Positions 1-11,078 of a stretch of 64,000 nucleotides of DNA are shown here, piece after piece. The DNA is from Cryptomeria japonica (Eukaryota > Streptophyta > Pinopsida > Cupressales > Cupressaceae): assembly GCF_030272615.1 (NCBI RefSeq), contig NC_081414.1, positions 525,863,137-525,927,136 on the forward strand. Direction: 5' to 3'. A program made the position numbers and the translations under genes. Every line of letters begins with the position of its first letter. Position 1 is the first letter of the stretch. Below the pieces are notes generated by a model. It was not told the origin of the DNA, made no database searches, and was given only the letters and a program-made list of their open reading frames with translations.

Positions 1-1064
1 AGTACAGTAGTGGTATGTGTGCCTACAGCACTGAGTATATGATCCCAGTAACAATGGTATCAAGCAGCGAATGAAAAGGATATGATCCAAAGAAAGTGCT
101 AAGACTCCTTCATTGAGGATTCTCAGAAAGTGATTTGAAAGCAATCCCACACCCCATGGCTAAAAGAATTAACAATAAACTAGAGCTCAATTTTCAGGGT
201 CGAGTAGTTCAAGAAATGCATAAAGAGTAATCTGATGAACAGAAATGACACAAGATAAAAATAACTAAATTGTAAATTATTTCTAGCATCCTAGAAATTA
301 AAAAGGTGATACAGATCTTGCAATGCTACAAAAAAGTTTGATACCAGACATATGTATAACATAACTACTTGAAGATGCTTAGATGACTAATTAGACACTA
401 TACTAAAGCTATCTATACAATATAGCTGAAAACAATGATGTTCCAAGAAACCTCTTCTATAGAAGTTGATCGTTCAGACATCCTTCATTCCCACCAATGG
501 ACTACTGAAAAAAAAGTTGTGAAGTTCCCCAGTTTAAGGAGTGACCCATAATGCCTACCTTCTAGGAATAAGCACCATAATTTATGACGGTTCTGGAAGA
601 CCCACACAATATGCTCTCCAAATGAAAAACACATACGATCCAGATGTCAATTTCATCCTAGATGGTGCCAATACCACATTGAAGGTTATATTAGTCTTCT
701 ATCACAAACCGCACACCATTGCTTGTGCGGAAATTATGTGTAGTATGATCCACCTCCTGCAAACATAATATCATACTAAGCAATCAAACGTTTGACATGT
801 AATTGTTTATAATACACAACCAAACACAAAGTCAGTGAAAAGTGAAACATATATTAGCATGTCTCAGATCATCAGCCAGAAAATGGAAAAAATCATAATG
901 CAGGAATTGAAAAGAGATACAAGGGTATTATTACAATCAATGACCAAATGTACCAGGAGTTTTATTCGTAAAATCCAGAGCTAACAGAATCAAACTTATA
1001 CAAGAATACAACAGAACTCATACAATTTATGTGGAAGCATTAAAAAATTAAAAAATATACAAAG
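1..1064. other. Intergenic, no gene seen
   Basis: AT-rich sequence with only short open frames (the longest, 541-768 on plus, has no recognisable motif). I see no element ends, splice pattern or RNA gene. The tandem array that follows begins at its right edge. Confidence 0.5.
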
Positions 1065-1475
1065 CCGAATAGAAAAGGGTTAATATATTTAACAGCAAAT
1101 TCTTAAGCAGTAGAAGCATTAGACATGATAAAAGATACAAAACTCAATAGAAAAGGGTTAGAACAGCAAATTCTAAAGCTGCGGATGCATTAGAAATGAC
1201 AAAACTCGATAGAAGAGGTTAGAACAGCAAATTCTAAAGCTGTGTAAGCATTAGAAATGATAAAAGATACAAAACTCAATATAAAAGGGTTACTATATTT
1301 AACAGAAAATTCTTAAGGCCATACTACTCTTGCATTAGAAATGACAAAACTCAATAGAAGAGGTTAGAACAGCAAATTCTAAAGCTGTGTAAGCATTAAT
1401 AATGATAAAAGATACAAAACTCGATATAAAAGGGTTACTATATTTAACAGAAAATTCTAAAGGTCATACTACTCT
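1065..1475. repeat. Tandem repeat, about six units of 59-79 bp
   Basis: The phrase AACAGCAAATTCTAAAG or a close variant recurs near 1090, 1163, 1222, 1301, 1368 and 1446, each followed or preceded by GATACAAAACTCAATA and AAAAGGGTTA. Unit length varies because parts are missing in some copies. It explains the start of the short frame at 1402-1683, which I do not call a gene. Confidence 0.8.
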
Positions 1476-2054
1476 AGCCTCTATGCTGTTCCTTCTTCAT
1501 CTCCAGTCTTATCATATCCGCCATTGCCAGCATCTAGATGAGGAAGTCCTCCTTAATTGCCAGGATCAACCAATCTTCATCCAAGATGTTTCAATAAACA
1601 CATCTGAGATCCAAAGGGAAGAGCTGCTCCAATTCATGGGATATCATGCACAGAAAACAGTCTTCAAGCCCCACTCAAAGTAAACAAAGAAAATGGTTGT
1701 CATCTCATAATGAACAGCCCCAAAGGGTTTCTTTCACATTGAGGAATTGGAAAGCGGAATATTTTTAGGAAAAGGCCCTAATCTGTAGATTTATAAGTTC
1801 TTTTTCAAGATCCAAAACCCTCAAACAAAGGATCAAAGAAAACTGGCATCCATAGTGAAGAGTCAAATAAACTAAAGATGGCCAAACGATACTTCATGAC
1901 ATTCTCTAAAGGAGAAAGGACCATACATTCCGAGGAAGCCCTCATTCATGCAAAGTTCTAACCTCTTTAATGATCTCTGACTTTCAAACCCATGAAGGAT
2001 CTAACAATTGTTGTCCCAATCAGGGTTCACCCATCTCTCCTACCAAGCAAAGTG
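1476..2054. other. Intergenic, no gene seen
   Basis: No repeats, element ends or coding signal recognised. It ends at the target duplication of the solo LTR that begins at 2055. Confidence 0.4.
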
Positions 2055-2745
2055 TGTAATGTCCCCCACTTTGAAATACAATTTAATGATAAATGATAAT
2101 AATAAAATTAAAATTAAAATATAAAAGAATATAATTAAATATATTATATAATTAAATTTTAATTAAGTTAATGAATGGTCAAAGGCATGAAATGAAAAGT
2201 TGTGACTCCCTCAAACATGAGATATAAAAGGGAGAAGAGAACCTCGTTTGAGGGGGATAATATGGGAATCAGAAGTGCAGATCTGATTGTGAAAGGTTCT
2301 GTCCCTTTCAAAGGGCAGAAATAATGAACAGTTGCACTCTTTCAAAGGGTACTACTGGTGAAAGGGTGTGTCTTTTGCCAAAGGGCATACATGATGAAGA
2401 GGTGTGACCTCTCCCTCACATTTGAGCATATAAAAAGGAGAAAGTCTCAATTGAGGAGAACATCCAAGGGAGATCAATTTAGAGAATAGTTTATTATTCT
2501 CAAAGAGCAGCAATTAACATTGATGACTCATTTCTTATGAAGAGGTGTGACTTCCCACAAATGAAGATATAGAGAAGAGATTAATTCAATTGAGAAGGGG
2601 GAATAGGAGAATCATTCATAAGATCAAAGAAGACAAGAAAGTCAATGGATCAATATCTAATATCAGAATTAATAAGGGTGAAAATTAGCAAACTTTGATA
2701 TTTACAAGCGCAAGATTTAGGACAATCCCAAAAGGGAACATTACA
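2055..2745 (+). mobile_element. Solo LTR, TGTAATGTCCCC family, copy 1
   Basis: The 691-bp segment starts TGTAATGTCCCC and ends AACATTACA, so its tips are inverted (TGTAATGT/ACATTACA) and canonical TG...CA. It is flanked by AAGTG (2050-2054) and CAGTG (2746-2750), a 5-bp duplication with one mismatch. No internal region, primer-binding site or second LTR is present, so a solo LTR left by LTR-LTR recombination is the simplest reading. It carries repeated TATA modules in plus orientation. Copy 2 at 3462 shares the first 12 bases. Confidence 0.8.
2196..2595 (+). promoter_or_regulatory. Threefold TATA module inside solo LTR
   Basis: Three related blocks start near 2196, 2396 and 2538. Each has a GTGTGACTYCC-like start, a run of ATATAAAAGGGAG, CATATAAAAAGGAG or GATATAGAGAAG, and then an AATTGAG-like tail. 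The first two hold good TATA boxes (near 2222 and 2428); the third is degraded. They look like a tandemly amplified core promoter of the LTR. Confidence 0.55.
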
Positions 2746-2750
2746 CAGTG

Positions 2751-3456
2751 GCCAGAATTCCCTCTCACAAGAATTGGAAATCTATTATAAGAATATGTCA
2801 ACACCCATAAATTCACCCAAAACCTTCGTAGTTATAAACTATACAATAATCAGCATGAATGCAGATCTGGACAATATGGCATATAAAATGAGAACAGCCA
2901 ATAAACTACAAGAATATCCCCTTCAAATGCAAGCTCTTCTATGGACATGGACAACTAGCAAAGATTTTCCCAATCCAAACAGAAATAAGCACCCAAAAAA
3001 ACAGAGAAGACCAACAGCCAAAACCAATCAAGGATCTCCCAGGAGAAAAAAAAGAGCGGCTGACCTAAGCAAAACCCCAACAATTGACCAAAGCTTAAAA
3101 CATCTCCCCAGGACTCCAGCAAATTTGACAGAGTATACCTGAGGAAAGGTAATAGCCCAAACCAGTTCATTGAGCTTTCAGTATTGCAAATCCTTTTGCT
3201 ATTCTAATAGATGCAAATCACAACAGACAAAAATATGAACATAGACACAAACTTGCAAGAACAAACAAGACAAACACACAAATAAACACTACAAAACCTT
3301 GGCTCTGAAGGAAATGAAAAAATTCACATAGCAGACTCAAATATAGCGAAGATAAACAAATTATATCAGATTCACCCATGAATCTGCAAATATCATAACC
3401 CAAAATTCCCTCTACATTAAAAATTTAAAAAGAAAAGGAAGCCTTATCCAGAATTG
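2751..3456. other. Spacer between two solo LTRs
   Basis: AT-rich, with an A-rich stretch around 3000-3060. The overlapping short frames on both strands (2774-3142 plus; 2955-3170 and 3218-3403 minus) are low-complexity and match nothing I recognise. Confidence 0.4.
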
Positions 3457-3461
3457 ATGTA

Positions 3462-4603
3462 TGTAATGTCCCCGTCAAATTAAGACTATATGGTATTATT
3501 TATAAATAAAGTTAACTTTCCTTATTTTATATTAGTACTAATATTGACTAATATATCATAATAAGAGTTCTTTGATTTTTCTCAATAAAGATCAAAGTTA
3601 AATAATAGTTGCTTAAATACTTTGTTTAAACTATTATTTAATTATCCAATCTGCGGGAGTTGGTGGGAGTTGGTTTCTACGGGAATTTTACCCGTTTCTA
3701 TTCTTTAAAATGCGGATTGGCACATAAGGAGAGGCATGGAATGTTATTAAAAAACAAATCAGACCTGGAAGTGAAGTTGATTATCATTGTGATATCAACA
3801 CTTGATAAAGAAATTCCTTTCGCCAGTCACCAACTGGCCTACTGGAGTTTGGGAAGAATTTGCAAAGGCGTGTGTAACATACACATCCAGCGGGAGAATA
3901 TTAACGGCATTGGAGGGAGTTGATACAGGAAATATCGAAGACCACGCACGGTATGTGTGTGCCGTCTTTCAAATTGCGGAAACCGTGAGTACTGGTTATT
4001 GCAGAGGCTGCGTAAACGGAGAAGTGGAGCCGGGTTGATATACACACCGTGGAGTTCCCAGTTGTATCCAGTTCAATGCCGTGGCAGAGTATGCTATCCC
4101 AGCGCAGAGGAGACGACATCAACATTTGATTGCCGTGACTAAGGGACCGATATCGGGTGGAGAAGCGTTGGCACTCACCGCAGTGGTTGAGACGGAGGTG
4201 CAGGTTGATTCCCTACCGCATGGTATGACGAATTACACGCAGTGGTATTTCACAGAAGGATAGCGGATGGAGTTCGGGAGGTGAAGCATTGGCACCCACC
4301 AGTGTATCTCCACGTGACAATCAATGGGCATACGGAGGTTCTTCCAGAGGACTATCGCGATGATCTTTGGCACTGCCAACCCCACGTTTAACAGGTGCAC
4401 CACAAACATTTGATTATACCAAGTTGAATGTGTATAATGTTTGATCAATAAATGGTAAAATGTTCAGTAGGCTCGAAAGTTAATATTGGTCTGCACAATA
4501 AATATCAATAAATGAAATTCATTTACATGAGTAACGGCTTAAGTTAAACACAGCATCTCTGCATATCTGGTCATAAACATTTAATCCAGTAAGGAATTTT
4601 ACA
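3462..4603 (+). mobile_element. Solo LTR, TGTAATGTCCCC family, copy 2
   Basis: The 1142-bp segment begins TGTAATGTCCCC and ends GGAATTTTACA. A perfect 5-bp duplication ATGTA flanks it (3457-3461 and 4604-4608). Beyond the shared 12-base start it differs from copy 1. From about 3650 to 4400 it is clearly richer in G+C than its surroundings and full of short overlapping frames on both strands. I read these as non-coding LTR body because the frames share no motif and overlap each other. Confidence 0.8.
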
Positions 4604-4608
4604 ATGTA

Positions 4609-6187
4609 TCAACTTCAAGATTACGAAATCCAGACAGAAGAGGATTGCCCTTCAGGATTGAGCATAGAACTGAAACTTATAGAGGAGGCTAGCAGCTCTG
4701 CACCATATAATCTGCTGGAACATAAGAGGTATAGGGATCCCCAATAAACTTCTTCTCCTAAAGAAATAAATAGCCACAAATAAAGCTAACGTAGAACTTC
4801 TTCATGAAACCTTTATCTATAGTAGATCTCACAAACAAGCTAAATAGCTTAATTGGGGACAAAAATCAGATTCACAGCTTTTGCTGCTTTGCACCAAAAC
4901 TATGATTCAATGGATTCCAAACAAACATGCTTTTAAACATCATCAAGATTGCCAATGGTCACTAGAAGACTTATTCTCCTGTCATGCAATACATGAAGAA
5001 AGCATAGCTATCATTTATATTCAGCCAGTCATCAAAAAAATGCTTAATAGAATCACTAGATTAAAAATTAAACCCATCATAATGGTTGACTTCACCATTA
5101 TTAACATTACTAAAAAGCAATAGGAACAGACTTCGATCATCATTGAGCAAGTGCTCTGATGGATATGATAAGAACATCCCAGATGGTAGACAATAGATCT
5201 CGACTTGTCCTAATGAATAAGGCTTGGACAAACTGTCAGAAAATGAATAAGTATACAGAAATAAAAATAGATTGGGTAATGATCTCCAATACTCCCCAGG
5301 TTGGATATGTCACAGCAGAATGATCAAAAACAATTTCAGCAAAACCACAGTATCAAATCACTGGCTGATTCTTCTTGATATCCCTCAAGAAGGAACAAAA
5401 TCACTCAAAAAGAAGTGTATAAATTCCAGGCCAAACTAAACTATATCAAAACCAAAAAAAATGAAACCAAGATGTTTACAGTACTCCCGCAGCAAATCAA
5501 AATCAGTAGAACTCAAACTGGTCCAAATTCAACACAGTATTCTAGAAACAGTCATCACCCAAACTCTAGAAACCCAGGAGTAGGAAGCAATAACCCAACT
5601 AGCCACAGCACAAAACCAAGAGGCAATATATTGGTACTTAAAGAACTGACAGAATAAATTTTACAGGAGGGGCTCTAAATCGCATTCTTCCACAAAACCT
5701 CCATGGACAGAAAAATATAGAACGTAGTCCAAGAAATAACAGCCAGCAACAATAAGCTGATCACAGGCGCAGTGGAAATTCTAGACCATTCTACAATTTC
5801 ATTGCTGAAGCATTAACAGCCCATCCACAACTAATCAGGTAGCCATAGCACAAGACAGACTCCTTGCAGACATTCCAAAAATAATAAATGATGTGGAGAA
5901 CGAGGCTGGTTGGTTAGATCTCAATGAAGGAATTGCAGGATCTAGTCTTTTTATTTCAAAAGGAAAAAGCCACTGGACATGATGACTTCCCAGCCACTTG
6001 CCATCAAATTCCTGGTAACTTATATAAAGACTGAATTTCTAATAATAATCGAGGAGCCCTACAAAAACACCAATATGCTCAAACAGTTGGTATGCAACCA
6101 TAATGATTCCAATCACAGAGAAAACTAACACAATCTCCAGGGTTCACTAGAGGGCCAGAGGCTCCAGGTCTCTGCAACATGCTCTAC
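4609..6187. other. Intergenic, no gene seen
   Basis: AT-rich sequence with a few short frames (4881-5123 and 5415-5657 on plus) that lack recognisable motifs. No element ends were found. It abuts the inferred left end of hAT copy 1. Confidence 0.4.
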
Positions 6188-6510
6188 AGAATAATAATCT
6201 AAGTTACCGGTCTTGGTACTGGTTCAGGTTCGGGTTTGTGGGTTCAATCAAAATATTTTTGGGGGGTTGGGTTCGTTTTTTGTTCATCCATACAAAAAAG
6301 ATATAAACGTCAGAAAAATATACATATTTGCAGCAGTAATTGAGCTCAAAATACATCACATGCAGCATCTTATAATATTTATTAATAAGACCACCATATT
6401 AATAGTCAGATATTAGTCAAACTTGAATGACATGATACATATTAAAGTTAAAAAATAATAATGTCGAGTGTCAACAATCAGCTATCATTGGTCAAAAACC
6501 ATATGGATCT

Positions 6511-8431
6511 TCAAAAAATATCATCATCACCATCCATATTAAATAATGTAGCTAAAAGAACCAAAAATAGTGCCAAAGGCACTGAGAATGGCACTAGCAC
6601 TCCTTTGCTCACTAGTTGGCTCATAGTCATTGTCAACATAAAGTGCAGCAAAGTGGGAACTAGAAGCATCCAAGTCAATATGCTTTGGCCTCGATATCCC
6701 ACTTCCTTGTATCCCCTTCTTCGTAGACACTTTGTTTGTGTAAGGAGCCACAATTTGAATGCACATACACCAAGTTCTCTTCCTTTTTTTAGTGTTATCA
6801 ATTGTGCTCCACTAAGAGGATGAAAGAGAATGTGCTTTGATTCCTCTTCAATGCAAATCAACTAGCAAACTATTAAGAAAAAATTAGAGAGTTAAAAGTT
6901 ACAAAATTTAAACTTTTGAATGATAAAAATAAAATATAAATAAAACTTAAAAAGAATTTCTTTATAAAACTTTAAAAACTTAAAAACTTGAACTATAAAA
7001 TTAAAATATAAAAAAACTTAAAGATAAAAGAATTTGTTTATAAAACTTAAAAATCTTAAAATTTTGAATTATAAAATTAAAAAATAAACAAAACTTAAAT
7101 GATAAAAGAATTTGTTTATAAAACTTACTTGTGACAAAAATTTGATCACGAGGGGTTGTAGGTGTGTAAATGGTTGGCTGGCTGTGAAAGAAACCACCAA
7201 CTATGAGCATTGACCATATACTTGTCCTGAAGAGCATAAAGACTACAATTGCTAGAGCATGCAAAATCCATGAGCTCAACCCTCACTACATCCCATATGT
7301 CATGATCAGTGAAGAGTCTCTGAAGTCTGTGAAGTACTGCCTTGTACCCTTAACTGATTTCAACATTTCTATATGGTGCAACTCTTGTTGTCACAGAAAG
7401 GAGCTCAGAACTATAATATTTGTGAATCAATGCAAAGGCAAGAAGATGTAGCAGAGTGGTCATTTTGTTCCATCTCTTCAATGATTTTGTGTAATTGTTT
7501 GAAGAATTTTTCTTCAAGATCTTGCTCTTTTCACTTTTGTATTATGACAGCTTTCATCTTCTCAATCATTGAGTAAATGCCATCATATACCTCACCCAAA
7601 CAAGGCCTATCTGTCAAAATAACAGATTATGCTCAATATGGGCTTAGTGAAACTGAGGAAATACTCAACAAAAGCCCACCCAATGTCATCTAGCATCATT
7701 TGCTTAACCTTTGCTGCCCTTGTAGTGCTAGATTGCTTCCATGTGGACCAGTTTGGGCTGATGACCATGTTAGAAAGTGCCTTACAAACCTTCACAAGTC
7801 GTCTCAATACAATTGTGTTGGAGGGAAAATAGCTCTCAACAGCCTTTTTGAATAAACAAAATTAAAATTAAAATTAAAATTAAATTAAAAAGTTTACTAA
7901 AGTGAAACATATTTATTATTTAGCTTACCTTTAGCAGCTCCAATTTCAAGAATGATCTAAATATGCTTTGTGACATATGGTGATTGGCAATGAATATTTG
8001 GATCTCTTTGGCCTTAGCATACACCTATTTGATCCAATCAATTTTGGTGCCAGTTTTTTGTAGCACAAGGTTGAGGGAGTGGACAACACTAGGTGTCCAA
8101 AAAATGTGTGAATAATGCTCCTTAACCAATAATCCACTCACTCTACAATTTTTGGCATTGTCTATTCTAACTTGCACAACATTGTGAAGGCCCACTTCCG
8201 CAATGGCTTGACAAAGAATGTTAGCCATAAATACACCATCCTTCACCTCCCCTTCACAATTTACTACTCTCACAAACATTGCCCCTTTAGGGGACACAAT
8301 GATAACATTGACCAATGGCCATTTTTTGCATCTTTCCATTTGTCAGAAACAATATATACCCCTATTTTGACCCACAAATCCCTTACAGGCTTCAAGGAGT
8401 CCTCTACAAATTTCACCTATTTTTCCAATAA
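6511..8431 (-). pseudogene. hAT transposase, central and C-terminal part (copy 1)
   Basis: On minus, 8339-8025 encodes a DUF659-type core of hAT transposases. Visible are a region reading VVQVRIDNAKNC and then FWTPSVVHSLNLVLQ (the usual W-x-P-C-x-x-H-x-L-N region, Cys replaced by Ser). Further on are ...ANHHMSQSIFRSF, an intron with GTAAGC donor near 7930 and AAG acceptor near 7849, and the typical RRLVKVCKALSNMVI block (7807-7607). A GTAAGT donor lies near 7127. The 6511-6861 part may be the dimerisation region but is weak. Several in-frame stops (for example before the first Met at 8339) make it non-functional. The family moves DNA by cut-and-paste. The N-terminal part is at 15335-15760 beyond unit i. 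Confidence 0.7.
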
Positions 8432-9059
8432 GGTACTGTTGTGACCTTTTCACACATCGCCCCATTGCTAACAGGGACCCCCTCTTTGTCGGCTTTCTGC
8501 GTTGTTAGGTTAGGGTTTTGGCTGTTTAGTGGGCAATTTTGCGTTTCCCGTGCCAGAGTCTCGTTTTTTATCATGCCTAGTGTCCTCTAAGGTTTTTGAA
8601 GTTATAGGATCAAGTTGCAAACGTTGATATTTTAATGATCCTAAGTTTTGTCCAAGTGTTTGACCTTTTGAGCGTTAACGTGTTTTTAAACACGCGCATC
8701 ATTGATTTTAAAGTGCCAAGGTATTCCAAGACCTCTTGGAGTTGTCTTCTCGCTCCTAAGGTATTATTTAAGTTGATTTCGCACTTTATTCCAATATTTT
8801 CCTAGCTTTTTGCTCATATTTTTGGAAAATTTACTTAAGTCCAGTCTAAATTTAAAGTTTCTAAGTGATTTTGAGTGGTTTAAATGTCAAATTCCTAAGG
8901 GGAATCCATATACCAAGGGTTAGAGGGTCAAATTACATGCTAGAGGTTCTTTTCCCCTCACATTCCAGACTACCCAACCCATTCCCCCACTCAAAATCCA
9001 CACTACACATGGGTTTCCCCTGAAATCCATACTGGCTATTATTTTCCCCCAAAGTTTAT

Positions 9060-9560
9060 CCATACCTGAATCGATTTTCCCCTAGAAGTGCTAAAATTTG
9101 GCTAAGTGTCAGGATTTATCCAGATTGCCATCGATTTTCCACTAGGAGTGCGGACAAAGTTAAGGATGATTCCATGCCTGGGTCAATTTTCCACCAGGAT
9201 GTTTTGTGACAAGTGACTGCAGATTTTTGTCCGGAATTTCATCCAAACAAACGTCAATTTTCCACTGAGAGCATTTTTTATGAGTTTTGAGTCTGGATTT
9301 TCATCCAAACTGAGGTCGATTTTCCACCAAGGAGTATTTTTGCAAGTAAAGTGAGTTTGGAGTGTGGATTTTTCAATCCAGATTGCCATCGATTTTCCCC
9401 TGGGAGTTTTATGTGCATTTTTGATGAAGTTATGCTTGGATTTTTATCCAAGCTAGGAAAGAGTTTCCCTTGTGGGGAAATTTTTGACACTTAAATGATT
9501 TTTTAAAGGGGATTTTTCAATCCCAACCCAAGTCGATTTTCCCCTGGAGGCTTAATTTGG
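9060..9560 (+). repeat. Diverged minisatellite, core CGATTTTCCCCT
   Basis: TCGATTTTCCMCY recurs about every 60-75 bp near 9073, 9129, 9184, 9254, 9317, 9388 and 9533. Copies are often preceded by GATTTTTCATCCAAA-like sequence and followed by RGGAGT. A related run of GGCGATTTT occurs at 9990-10040. Position matches the GCGAAYTTC arrays of units iii and iv. Confidence 0.7.
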
Positions 9561-9776
9561 ACTTAAATTGCAATATTTTAATAGGTAAGCCCCATTTTAA
9601 ATGCTTTTAAATAATGATTAATGATTATTTAAAATTTTAAAAGCAAAATTTAATAACTTGCAATAATCATTTAATATTTGAACCTTCTAGAAGCAAGTTA
9701 GGTTTTTGCCCAGCAAGTATTTAAGCAAGTGTTTTATCCCACATTGCTTGTGTGGTGAAAGTGAGAGGTAAAAGCG

Positions 9777-9785
9777 AGTATAAGA
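9777..9785 (+). promoter_or_regulatory. Possible ORF promoter TATA, unit i
   Basis: GAGTATAAGAGAGG lies about 1.3 kb upstream of the ORF start in unit i. It resembles in position and neighbourhood the site GCATATAAGAAGG upstream of the ORF in unit iv. No transcript evidence can be read from sequence alone. Confidence 0.3.
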
Positions 9786-11078
9786 GAGGAGCCTTAGCAT
9801 TATTTTACTATTAAATCTGCCAAGTGTCTCCATGAAAGGCGATTTTTCTCCGAGTTGGGTGAATTTTAGCAAGTGATTGAAGTGAAGTGTTGGGTTGAGA
9901 ATTCTTTCCTCCTCTATTTTTTCCAACTTGTTGATCTATTCCCCTTGCTGCCATTAAAAACCAGTTCCAGATTTTCGATTTTTGCTAAGTTTGGCGATTT
10001 TCCAAATTTGGCGATTTTTGGTGAAAAGTGGCGATTTTTGGTTTGGAGACTTGGGTGATATTTTCCTCGATTTTTTGCTTGCTGTTCCAAACCTCCATTG
10101 TTGCAGATCAAGGCTGCCATTAATGACATTTTCAAAATTTTGACTATGGCGCCATAGCTGGGAAAATTTCGATTTTTGTTGGAAGAGTGGTTTGGTGCCA
10201 CATTTTGGTGATTTTCATGCATTCTTGATGGCTGCCATCATTTCCAACTTGCTGATTCGCTTCAGATCCGAGGTTTGCTTCAGATTTGACCGCCATTAAT
10301 GGCTGCCATTAATTTTCAGACTTAAGTTTTTATTGCCCAGCCAATTCCTACTTAGGCGATAAGCATTTGGAGGTATTTTGTGGAGTTTTATGTGCATTTT
10401 CAGACCATCTTATCACTGTTGCACATCTGAAAACTCCATTGTTAGGCGGTTGTCTTCATAAATTTTCATTTCCAGCCACCTAACCATTTTGGCGATTTTG
10501 CTTGGAGCTGATTCCTTAGCCATTTTTCATCATTTTTCAGGGATTTTTAACTACTTTGCAAGGGGCTGGTAAGTTTGAAGTAACCAATTTTCAGACTTGT
10601 CCTCAGAAATTAATTTTACCGGCCACACTTACATTCCTGAATATGATTGTTTTCATCATTAAAACTGATTTTTATCAAGTTTATGCACATTTTTTAAGAT
10701 TACATGTTTTAAAAGTCTGATTTTCAGGTTGTCTTCAGAATTGTTGACCTCCATTGTTGACTGCGGAAGGCGTCTTCAAACATACATTGTGTGAAAACAC
10801 AACCTTTCACACCTTTCCTTAGTCATCTTTTATCTGCTATACTCCTTTGCACTTTAGTTTGCATATTTTCTAAGCATAAGGAGGTATTAGTGGATTTTAT
10901 GAAAGCTTCCATGCTTTATTGTTGTCACACTTTGAACTTAATTGTTAAATTTTACCAAGTGTATGGATTATTTTCCTGACTCCATGCTCTAATTAGCTAA
11001 AATCTTTAGAAAGTCAGGAATTTTATTAAGAGCATTATTTATTTTCCTAAGTCTAACTTCGAGCTTCGTACAGGTACG

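Noticed and set aside
541-768. Plus-strand frame of 75 codons
   Set aside because: No recognisable motif, no splice context and typical length for chance frames in this composition.
3650-4450. Cluster of short frames on both strands, first thought to be a gene exon
   Set aside because: All lie inside the solo LTR at 3462-4603 with a perfect duplication, overlap each other and share no known motif.
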